NCBI GenBank assembly: GCA_004347865.1
Contig: QNUZ01000009.1
Location: forward strand, 1-21,014
From: Archaeoglobi archaeon
Lineage (GTDB): Archaea; Halobacteriota; Archaeoglobi; Archaeoglobales; Archaeoglobaceae
Direction of reading: 5' to 3'
Length of the DNA stretch: 21,014 bases
Below the pieces are notes generated by a model, which searched no databases, was not told the DNA's origin, and saw nothing but the letters and a program-made list of their open reading frames with translations. Of this stretch, positions 15,045 to 20,858 are shown piece by piece. The position numbers and the translations under genes are program-made. Numbering within the stretch: the stretch's first letter is position 1; each line of letters starts with the position of its first letter.

Positions 15045-15084
15045 GCCCAGAAAACCCAGAGCTTTGGCTCTGGGATGAACGGGC
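15045..15084 (+). repeat. Left-end hairpin of the IS200/IS605-like element
   Basis: An 8-bp perfect stem CCCAGAGC (15055-15062) / GCTCTGGG (15067-15074) with a 4-nt loop, enclosed by a second stem GCCC (15045-15048) / GGGC (15081-15084). The flanks AAAA and ATGAA next to the inner stem resemble left-end hairpins of archaeal IS200/IS605 elements. Rho-independent termination is unlikely because no T-run follows. Confidence 0.7.
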
Positions 15085-15153
15085 AAAGTTAAAATAGTTC
15101 TGCGTTGAAGAGGTCTTGGTGATGTTCCCTTGCAGAGGAAAGTCCAGATATGC

Positions 15154-15280
15154 GATATGAATATAGCCTTAACGAGAGGCATTGGATGGGGGAGCTTGGC
15201 TTTTGAACCGGCAGATGAGGGGAAGGGCGTGAAAACTCCCTTAACGCCGGAAGCTCCCGGCTTTAGTCGTGGGGTAGTTT
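15154..15280 (+). pseudogene. TnpB C-terminal remnant
   Basis: The frame starting at 15154 reads DMNIALTRGIGWGSLAF, then, from 15205, EPADEGKGVKTPLTPEAPGF, ending SRGVV at the right tip. The D-x-N-x-A-L opening with a following GxG and the tail with PEAPxF are features of the end of TnpB (the last RuvC aspartate region and the unstructured tail overlapping the right end). The zinc ribbon and the rest of the nuclease are absent, and an in-frame stop lies at 15106. It is not functional as a nuclease. The same DNA in complete elements encodes the omega RNA 3' part. Confidence 0.6.
15254..15274 (+). repeat. Right-end hairpin of the element, containing the fadD Shine-Dalgarno
   Basis: CCCGGCT (15256-15262) pairs with AGTCGTGG (15265-15272) with one bulged T and one G-U pair, around a TT loop; this is the CTTTAG hairpin found at right ends of many archaeal IS200/IS605 elements. 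The 3' arm contains GGGG (15271-15274), the only plausible Shine-Dalgarno for fadD, 9 nt before its ATG. The hairpin would therefore hide it in RNA. Confidence 0.6.
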
Positions 15281-15283
15281 ATC

Positions 15284-16999
15284 ATGTCTGGAACTGAGAA
15301 AAAATCGATAATGGAACTTAGACCTGAAGAAGTGGAAAGGATATGGTTGAAACACTACGACAAGGGAGTTAGGGATCACATTGATTATCCGGTAATCCCG
15401 CTATACTCACTGTTGGAGGAAAGTGCTAGAAAATACCCTGATAAGCCTGCTTTGATATTTTACGGAAAGAAAATCACCTATAGAGAGCTAAATGAACTTA
15501 CGGACAGAGTTGCGGGTTACCTTTACGACTTGGGAATAAGGAAGGGCAGCAAGGTTGTTATCGATCTACCCAACATTCCTCAGTATGTAATAGCTTATTA
15601 CGGGATTTTAAAGGCCGGGGCGACGGTCGTTCAGTGCAATCCACTTTACACTGAGCGTGAGATTAGGTATATTGTTGAGAACAGTGAGGCGGAAGCGGGC
15701 TTCTTCTTTGAACCAGTATTCCCGAGAGTCGAAAAAATCCTGAATGAAGGTAGACTTAAAAAGGCTGTTATTTGCAAGGTTGAGGAATTTCTGCCGTTCC
15801 CTCTAAACCGCCTGTATCCCCTTATAAAGGAGAAGGCAAAGATCCCGAAAAGGGCGGACGTTTCATCTTGGAAAGAAATAGAAAAGCATAGACCTATGAG
15901 AGAAAGGCCCGAAATAGATCCTAAAGAAGATATTGCTGTGTTTCTGTACACCGGGGGAACAACTGGGGTTCCGAAGGCAGTTATGAGCACGCATTACAAT
16001 CTGGTTGTGAATACCTATCAGGTTCTGGAGTGGCTTCCAGACAAAGATGCTCAAAGAGATGTCTACATCGGTGTTCTTCCGTACTTCCACAGCTATGGAA
16101 TGACGACCTCTTTAAACGGACCGATCGCATTCGGTGCCACGATCGTGCTCATTCCAGATCCTAGGGATATAAAGACGATCCTGAAATCCATTCAGAAATA
16201 CAAGGTTACGATATTCTGCGGAGTTCCGACAACGTATGCAGCAGTTCTTAACTATCCCGGAAGAGAGAAGTACGATTTGTCGTCTATTAGGGCCTGCATA
16301 AGCGGCGCAGCACCGCTTCCCGTGGAGCTTAAAAAGAAATTCGAGGAGGCAACTGGCGGTAAGCTTGTTGAGGGCTACGGACTGAGCGAGACTTCGCCGG
16401 TAACGCATGCCAATCCTATTTATGGCCTGAATAAGGCGGGAAGCATTGGAATTCCGCTGCCAGATACTCTGGCTGTCGTAATTGACGATGAGGGAAACGT
16501 TCTACCCCCCGGGCATGTTGGAGAACTCGCAATCTACGGACCACAGGTTATGAAAGGGTACTGGAAAATGGAAAGCGAAACCGCGAAGGTTCTGGTTAAT
16601 GGTTGGCTTCTCACAGGGGATATGGCGAAGATGGATGAGGATGGCTATTTTTACATAGTTGAGAGGAAGAAGGATATGATCATTGCCGGAGGATACAACA
16701 TCTATCCTAGAGAGGTCGAGGAAGTTCTCTATGAGCATCCTGCGGTTCTTGAAGCGGCCGTAATAGGCGTACCCGATCCTTACAGGGGTGAAACCGTCAA
16801 GGCCTTTATAGTCCTCAAGCCGGATTACAGGGGAAAGGTCAGCGCGGAAGAGATAATAAAATTCTGCAGAGAGAGACTGGCTGCATACAAAGTTCCGAGA
16901 ATTATTGAGTTCAGGGACAATCTGCCAAAATCAGCTGTTGGGAAAATCCTGAGGAGGGTTCTGAAAGAGGAGGAGATGAAAAAAGATCGTGGGTCTTGA
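15284..16999 (+). CDS. fadD: Long-chain fatty-acid-CoA ligase (AMP-forming)
   Basis: A 571-residue ANL-superfamily adenylating enzyme that activates a carboxylic acid to its acyl-CoA with ATP. Motifs: the P-loop YTGGTTGVPKA near residue 222, GYGLSETSP near 365, the adenylate-binding TGDMAKMDEDGY near 445, the hinge ERKKDMIIAGGYNIYP, and the C-terminal catalytic K554 in PKSAVGKILRR. The order and length fit long- or medium-chain acyl-CoA synthetases used in fatty-acid oxidation; chain length cannot be assigned. The ATG at 15284 is one base after the mobile element, so its 5' leader is element-derived. A T8 run follows the stop. No beta-oxidation genes are in the window. Confidence 0.93.
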   Translation: MSGTEKKSIMELRPEEVERIWLKHYDKGVRDHIDYPVIPLYSLLEESARKYPDKPALIFYGKKITYRELNELTDRVAGYLYDLGIRKGSKVVIDLPNIPQYVIAYYGILKAGATVVQCNPLYTEREIRYIVENSEAEAGFFFEPVFPRVEKILNEGRLKKAVICKVEEFLPFPLNRLYPLIKEKAKIPKRADVSSWKEIEKHRPMRERPEIDPKEDIAVFLYTGGTTGVPKAVMSTHYNLVVNTYQVLEWLPDKDAQRDVYIGVLPYFHSYGMTTSLNGPIAFGATIVLIPDPRDIKTILKSIQKYKVTIFCGVPTTYAAVLNYPGREKYDLSSIRACISGAAPLPVELKKKFEEATGGKLVEGYGLSETSPVTHANPIYGLNKAGSIGIPLPDTLAVVIDDEGNVLPPGHVGELAIYGPQVMKGYWKMESETAKVLVNGWLLTGDMAKMDEDGYFYIVERKKDMIIAGGYNIYPREVEEVLYEHPAVLEAAVIGVPDPYRGETVKAFIVLKPDYRGKVSAEEIIKFCRERLAAYKVPRIIEFRDNLPKSAVGKILRRVLKEEEMKKDRGS

Positions 17000-17015
17000 G
17001 TTCTCCGCAGCACAA

Positions 17016-17023
17016 TTTTTTTT
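17016..17023 (+). terminator. T8 termination signal after fadD
   Basis: Eight consecutive T, 17 nt after the fadD stop and without a stem. This is the U-tract type of archaeal terminator that aCPSF1 and RNA polymerase recognise. Confidence 0.6.
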
Positions 17024-17079
17024 ACCATTTTAGCTCAGAACTGCTTCAGAAAAATTTGGTGCGATCAAATTGAGAAAAA

Positions 17080-17087
17080 TTTAAATA
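17080..17087 (+). promoter_or_regulatory. TATA box of the cytochrome operon
   Basis: TTTAAATA preceded by the purine-rich GAGAAAAA. It predicts a start near 17110 and a leader of about 110 nt before the first cytochrome gene. Confidence 0.55.
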
Positions 17088-17100
17088 TTCTCCAAAATAA

Positions 17101-17122
17101 TAGCTCGAGAGAAAGCTCGCTA
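17101..17122. promoter_or_regulatory. Interrupted palindrome over the predicted cytochrome-operon start; possible operator
   Basis: TAG-CT-CGAG, six bases, then CTCG-CTA: seven paired bases with a two-base offset. The same stretch contains the direct repeat AGCTCG (17102-17107 and 17114-17119). Its centre (17111.5) coincides with the transcription start predicted from the TATA box, a position where a bound repressor would block initiation. Confidence 0.35.
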
Positions 17123-17138
17123 GAAATGGCCCAAATAA

Positions 17139-17185
17139 CTGCCGCAGATGCTGAGGGGAGGTGTGCGGCTTTCCCCAGGCGGTAG
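17139..17185 (+). promoter_or_regulatory. Potential structured 5' leader of the cytochrome operon
   Basis: CTGCCGC (17139-17145) can pair with GCGGTAG (17179-17185), enclosing a hairpin GGGGAGG (17055-type arm at 17155-17161) / TTTCCCC (17170-17176, the first T's pairing G-U). An alternative pairing, GCCGCA (17141-17146) with TGCGGC (17164-17169), excludes both. Two exclusive folds in a long leader could be regulatory. No known riboswitch class was recognised. Confidence 0.3.
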
Positions 17186-17221
17186 ATTGCTTCAGATTTA
17201 GGTTAGAGAAAAGGTGAAAAG

Positions 17222-17593
17222 ATGAGGTGGGTGATGCTGATTCCCCTGCTGGCAGTAATTGTGCTTGGATGTGTCGAACAGAAAGCAACACTTAACGTGG
17301 AAAGAAACGTTGTTTACGACTGCCAGTGCCACGAGGAACCTTGGAAGTATCCGGAGCACTATGCAAACGTTACCAGTTGCAAAGAGTGCCACGGAAATGA
17401 GATTTTGGCCGTGCACAAGAACCTCACAGGGTGGGTATGGGATAACGCGAGGGACGCTAACTGCACCCTCTGCCACGATTCATCGCTGCTTGCAAACCAC
17501 ATGCCTGACAAATGCGAGGTCTGCCACAAGACGATGGTTGAAAGACACAGCAAGTATCTGGATAAGTACATAGAACACGAGGTGAAACCATGA
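17222..17593 (+). CDS. Small multihaem cytochrome c lipoprotein
   Basis: A 123-residue exported protein. Residues 1-16 are a hydrophobic signal ending VLG before Cys17, a lipobox-like site, so it is probably lipid-anchored on the outer face of the membrane. Three canonical CxxCH haem sites are at C53, C81 and C98. A fourth cluster, CQCH at 34-37, is one residue short of the normal motif. Extra histidines (H47, H65, H93, H109, H119) can serve as distal ligands. GGTG lies 5 nt upstream of the ATG. The gene overlaps the next cytochrome start at ATGATGA. Role: electron carrier for the membrane HdrDE-like protein encoded downstream; the partner and acceptor are unknown. Confidence 0.82.
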   Translation: MRWVMLIPLLAVIVLGCVEQKATLNVERNVVYDCQCHEEPWKYPEHYANVTSCKECHGNEILAVHKNLTGWVWDNARDANCTLCHDSSLLANHMPDKCEVCHKTMVERHSKYLDKYIEHEVKP

Positions 17594-17994
17594 TGAGGAA
17601 GCTCGCGTTTGTTTTTGTTGCGAGTTTGATCCTCTTTTTTGCGCCGATAAACGCCCAGCAGAGTGTTCACAGTTGCGACACCTGTCACAGCCATGCAGAC
17701 GTTTATACAGCCCATCTTTCAACATGGAAGCAATGCGCGGACTGTCACGGCGATTTGCATGCGCTGCACTCGTCTAAGGATGCTAGCTGCCAGGACTGCC
17801 ACGGAGGGAACCCTTACACAGTGCTCTGCCACGCAATGCCGAGCGACATGAAGATACCCTCCATGGAAGGTCTTGGCGCTTCCTGCGCTAACTGCCATGC
17901 AGTAGTTACCGACCACCAGGGTGACTGCAAGAATTGCCATACTGAAGATGTGAATGTCATACACAAGGATGCAAATGTTCTTGGGGGTGAGTGA
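17590..17994 (+). CDS. Periplasmic multihaem cytochrome c
   Basis: A 134-residue protein with a signal peptide (about residues 1-22, ending PINA before QQS). Five CxxCH haem sites are at C29, C49, C67, C99 and C113, and an extra C80-H81 lacks the first cysteine of a motif. Short spacing between sites and histidines such as H35, H42, H57, H60, H109 and H125 suggest stacked bis-His haems as in NrfH/NapC- or cytochrome c7-like carriers. Start alternatives are ATG 17590 and ATG 17593; the Shine-Dalgarno GAGGTGA (17579-17585) fits both. It overlaps the next gene as GTGA. With the first cytochrome it likely forms an electron wire outside the membrane. Confidence 0.85.
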   Translation: MMRKLAFVFVASLILFFAPINAQQSVHSCDTCHSHADVYTAHLSTWKQCADCHGDLHALHSSKDASCQDCHGGNPYTVLCHAMPSDMKIPSMEGLGASCANCHAVVTDHQGDCKNCHTEDVNVIHKDANVLGGE

Positions 17995-17996
17995 GG

Positions 17997-19991
17997 ATGC
18001 TCGAATACATTTACTACGTTCTACTGATAATTGCAATCGCGGTTTTCATCAAAGGGCTCAAAGAGAAGATAGACTTCGTAAACTCGGGCCGTCCGGGCTC
18101 GGAACCGAGAACGAACAACAAGCTCAGGAGGCTGGGGTACGTAGTAAAGGATGCATTTTTCCTGATAAGGCTGATGAAAAGAGAGAAAAAGATGGGTATA
18201 GGGCATTTCCTTGTTCTTCTGGGCTTCATAATTCTGTTTATAGACATCTTCGTACTTCTGATATGCGCGACACTGATTCCTGACTCCTTCAGAGCGAAAT
18301 ACGAAATTTTTGGGATTACCGTAAGCGGCTACGAGATCTTCAACCACTCAATGGGGCTTTCTGCAATCATCTTCTTCGTCGGACTGCTATACATGGCCAT
18401 AAACCGTTACATACTGAAACCCTCGAGATTTGCAAGAAAATACGATAATGCAGGCGATGATAGCCTGGTATTGCTTCTCCTGCTCTTTGCGGCAATTTTC
18501 GGATGGCTTGTCGACGATGTATTCAGAACCGCTCCAGATTACGTGTTCAGAATACCTGTAATAGGCTACAAATTAACTATTCCAAGCGATGTTCTGGTAA
18601 ACGTCTTCTGGTTCGCCCACGCTGTGGCGATACTGGCCCTGTTGGCCCTGATCCCGCAAACAAAGCTGATGCACATACTTGCAGCGCCAATTGCAATCTT
18701 CACCAGAACTGAACGAAAGCCCGGAGTTCTTAGACCGACTCCGCAGACGGAAGACTATGTTGGAATGGTAAAAAGATCGGACCTCACGAGGCGCGATCTG
18801 CTGGCAAGCCTTGCATGCATGAGATGCGGTAGATGCCAGGACAACTGCCCGGCTTTTAATTCAAAGACTTCACTTTCACCGATGTTTCTGGTGCAGAACA
18901 TAAGGCATATAGACAAGATTCTGAAGGATGAACTGCCCATTGCGAAACCCTACGAAGTGGTTCTTGAGGAAGATGGCGGAGAAGCGGAGGAACCGCTGCT
19001 TCTGGACAACGTTCTTGACATGCACGCGATCTGGGCCTGCACAACCTGCAGGGCTTGCATGGAGATGTGCCCCGTATACATTGAGCAGATGGACATGATT
19101 ATCGAGATGCGCAGGGGCATCATCGAGAGCGGCGAAACCCCGCCCGACATAAGAGACTTCCTCACGAATATCCAAAAACAGAAGAATCCTTGGGGTGAAG
19201 GAAAGTTCAAGAGGGATCAGTGGACGAAGAAGTCCGAAGTTCCCGTTCCGACAGTCAAGGACAATCCGGAATTCGAGTGGCTATGGTTTGTGGGCTGCGC
19301 TCACAGCTTTGATAACAGAAACATCCCCGTCACCGCAAAGCTTGCCAAGATCCTGAAGGACATAGGAGTCAACTACGCAATCCTTGGCAGAGATGAGGGA
19401 TGCTGCGGGAACGACGTGAGAAGAGTCGGTGAAGAGGGCCTGTTCCAGCTCCTCAAGGAAGAAAATGTCGGGCAGTTCGAAAAGTTCGGGGTTAAGAGGA
19501 TAATCGCAACCTCGCCTCACTGCTTCAACACGCTGAAGAATGAATACGAGGGCTATGATGTGAAGTTCATCCTCGAGGTCATTTACGACGCCATAAAGGA
19601 CGGAAGACTGAAGCTGAAGAAACCGATAAACAAGACCGTTACATTCCACGATCCGTGCTACCTTGGTAGATATAACGGACTCTACGAACTACCGAGAGAG
19701 ATTCTGAAGTCAATACCCGGGCTCAAGCTTGTTGAGATGCCGAGAAACAGAAACAGGAGCTTCTGCTGCGGTGCGGGTGGCGGAAACCTTGTCAGAGAGT
19801 ACCCAGGGCAGTTCAGACCGAACAACCTGAGGGCAAAGGAGGCCGCTGATACAGGGGCTGAAATCCTGGCCGTGGCCTGCCCGTTCTGCATGATCATGCT
19901 GGAGGATGGTGTTAAGAGCGAGAAGCTCGAGCAGAAGATCACAGTAATGGACGTGATCGAGCTCGTTTACGAGTCTGCATACGGTGCGTGA
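17997..19991 (+). CDS. Membrane cytochrome b / HdrD-like iron-sulfur fusion (HdrDE-type oxidoreductase)
   Basis: A 664-residue fusion. The N-terminal ~225 residues hold about five membrane helices with histidines (for example near H71, H115, H207) that could bind haem b, as in NarI/HdrE. Two [4Fe-4S] ferredoxin motifs follow: CMRCGRCQDNCP from residue 274 and CTTCRACMEMCP from 348. Two CCG domains come next: C434...C469-CG...SPHC and C553...CCG near 589 with CPFC near 628. CCG pairs hold the noncubane cluster of heterodisulfide reductase. The ATG at 17997 is preferred over GTG 17991 because GGGGGTGA ends 6 nt before it. Probable role: electron exchange between a membrane quinone pool, outer c-haems and a cytoplasmic thiol/disulfide or Fe-S partner. 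Confidence 0.88.
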   Translation: MLEYIYYVLLIIAIAVFIKGLKEKIDFVNSGRPGSEPRTNNKLRRLGYVVKDAFFLIRLMKREKKMGIGHFLVLLGFIILFIDIFVLLICATLIPDSFRAKYEIFGITVSGYEIFNHSMGLSAIIFFVGLLYMAINRYILKPSRFARKYDNAGDDSLVLLLLLFAAIFGWLVDDVFRTAPDYVFRIPVIGYKLTIPSDVLVNVFWFAHAVAILALLALIPQTKLMHILAAPIAIFTRTERKPGVLRPTPQTEDYVGMVKRSDLTRRDLLASLACMRCGRCQDNCPAFNSKTSLSPMFLVQNIRHIDKILKDELPIAKPYEVVLEEDGGEAEEPLLLDNVLDMHAIWACTTCRACMEMCPVYIEQMDMIIEMRRGIIESGETPPDIRDFLTNIQKQKNPWGEGKFKRDQWTKKSEVPVPTVKDNPEFEWLWFVGCAHSFDNRNIPVTAKLAKILKDIGVNYAILGRDEGCCGNDVRRVGEEGLFQLLKEENVGQFEKFGVKRIIATSPHCFNTLKNEYEGYDVKFILEVIYDAIKDGRLKLKKPINKTVTFHDPCYLGRYNGLYELPREILKSIPGLKLVEMPRNRNRSFCCGAGGGNLVREYPGQFRPNNLRAKEAADTGAEILAVACPFCMIMLEDGVKSEKLEQKITVMDVIELVYESAYGA

Positions 19992-20006
19992 AATCAGTAA
20001 TTCCTA

Positions 20007-20029
20007 TTTTTTAAATTCATCGGTTTTTT
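20007..20029 (+). terminator. Tandem T6 termination signals after the cytochrome operon
   Basis: T6 at 20007-20012 and T6 at 20024-20029, 15 and 32 nt past the stop codon, without hairpins. Tandem U-tracts are usual archaeal terminators. Confidence 0.5.
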
Positions 20030-20115
20030 GGATCTACTGCAGTCATTGAAGTTTCCAATACTTTCAGTTTGCTTTCAATCCAACAGCAATAAAAATTGAT
20101 AACAAAAAGGAAAAA

Positions 20116-20123
20116 TTTTATAA
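20116..20123 (+). promoter_or_regulatory. TATA box of the regulator operon
   Basis: TTTTATAA preceded by AGGAAAAA. It predicts a start near 20146, inside the palindrome at 20141-20158. Confidence 0.6.
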
Positions 20124-20140
20124 CACGAAAAATGAATTAT

Positions 20141-20158
20141 TCTCATCATCTGATGAGA
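20141..20158. promoter_or_regulatory. Perfect 8-bp-arm palindrome, probable operator
   Basis: TCTCATCATCTGATGAGA: arms TCTCATCA and TGATGAGA separated by TC. Its centre (20149.5) is about 30 bp after the TATA centre, so it covers the predicted start. It lies directly before a gene for a winged-helix protein, which makes autoregulation the simplest reading. Confidence 0.55.
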
Positions 20159-20192
20159 AAGGTAACAAATTTTCTCCATCATGGTGTTGCCT

Positions 20193-20543
20193 ATGAAATG
20201 CGCAAAATGTGGGAAGGAGATTGAGGAAGGGGAGGCTGTAAAAAAGGATAACATCTTTCTCTGTGAGGACTGCTACTTCGACGAGCTAAGTCCTGTCCGG
20301 GTCTGCGACCCCTGGGCAGTGATGCTTGCAAAAAAGGCCGGCGGTAAGAAGCTCACCGAGAGACAGAGAAGGATTTACGAGCTGGTAAGGAACAGAGGAA
20401 AGGCCAAGGCAGAAGAGATAGCGAGAGAGCTAGGGATGAGTGTTAAAGAGGTCGAGAGGGAGTTTGCAATTCTGAGGCATCTCGAACTCGTTAAGGGTAG
20501 AAAGGAAGGAGATGAGGTTTTCATCGTTCCATTTGACAGCTGA
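20193..20543 (+). CDS. Zinc-ribbon / winged-helix transcriptional regulator
   Basis: A 116-residue protein when started at ATG 20193. The N-terminus carries a four-cysteine zinc site, C3-x2-C6 and C24-x2-C27 (CAKCGKEI...LCEDC). After a linker containing VCDPW, residues about 53-112 form a winged helix-turn-helix: LTERQRRIYELVRNRG, AEEIARELGMSVKEVEREF and a wing ending GDEVFIVP. This suggests a DNA-binding regulator with a metal- or redox-sensitive zinc ribbon. The start at 20193 is favoured because GGTG lies 6 nt upstream; ATG 20181 (four more residues) has no Shine-Dalgarno. It heads an operon with the AhpD-like and trmO genes. Confidence 0.75.
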   Translation: MKCAKCGKEIEEGEAVKKDNIFLCEDCYFDELSPVRVCDPWAVMLAKKAGGKKLTERQRRIYELVRNRGKAKAEEIARELGMSVKEVEREFAILRHLELVKGRKEGDEVFIVPFDS

Positions 20544-20554
20544 GAGGTGATCCT

Positions 20555-20854
20555 GTGGGTAAAGCCAATGACAAATTGGATTTGAAATTGCCCGACGTCG
20601 AAAAGGCGTTTACGGAGCTTCACAGTGCTGTATTCTCAGATGGAAAACTTACGGTCAAGCAGAAAGAACTGATAGCAGTTGGAATTTCGGTGGCTATAAG
20701 ATGTTCACCGTGCATAAGGAACCACGTCAGCAAAGCAATTGAAGCGGGAGCCTCCAAGGAGGAAATTCTGGAGGCAGCATCGGTTGCCCTGCTAATGAGG
20801 GGCGGGCCGGCGATTCCATACATCAGGGAACTTATTGAGCTTCTGGGGGAGTGA
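20555..20854 (+). CDS. AhpD/carboxymuconolactone decarboxylase-like protein
   Basis: A 99-residue helical protein of the CMD/AhpD superfamily. The redox motif C50-SP-C53-x3-H57 with the preceding ELIAVGISVAIR is the AhpD-type active site, so a thiol-disulfide or peroxide-related role is more likely than lactone decarboxylation. GASKEEILEAASVALLMRGG is the typical family C-terminal half. The start is GTG with GAGGTGA about 5 nt upstream. It is 11 nt from the regulator and 4 nt from trmO. Linkage to a zinc-ribbon regulator suggests a redox-responsive operon, as inference. Confidence 0.85.
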   Translation: MGKANDKLDLKLPDVEKAFTELHSAVFSDGKLTVKQKELIAVGISVAIRCSPCIRNHVSKAIEAGASKEEILEAASVALLMRGGPAIPYIRELIELLGE

Positions 20855-20858
20855 GACT

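Larger units (their letters stand above)
15035..15282 (+). mobile_element. Internally deleted IS200/IS605-type element (MITE/PATE-like)
   Basis: About 248 bp with the two subterminal hairpins typical of IS200/IS605 single-strand transposons and a remnant of the TnpB C-terminus, but no tnpA and no complete tnpB. The left hairpin is at 15045-15084 and the right hairpin at 15254-15274. The pentamer TTTAT occurs immediately left of the element (15030-15034) and at its right tip (15278-15282), resembling the paired cleavage-site pentamers of this family. Boundaries are inferred from these repeats. The element is oriented with its right end against fadD. It can move only with a transposase supplied in trans, if at all. 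Confidence 0.65.

Noticed and set aside
15134..15146. GAGGAAAGTCC resembles a conserved block of RNase P RNA.
   Set aside because: The rest of the RNase P core is absent, and the surrounding sequence is better explained as an IS200/IS605 remnant.
14943..15283. Possible H/ACA or C/D guide RNA in the ilvN-fadD gap.
   Set aside because: The hairpins match transposon ends and TnpB-tail coding; no matched ACA or paired C/D boxes at proper spacing were seen.
17991..17996. GTG start for the HdrDE-like gene giving a GTGA overlap.
   Set aside because: The Shine-Dalgarno GGGGGTGA ends directly at the GTG, leaving no spacing; ATG 17997 has 6 nt.
17198..18347. Several antisense frames across the cytochrome genes.
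   Set aside because: They are shadows of CxxCH-rich coding sequence, with no recognisable protein features or ribosome-binding sites.
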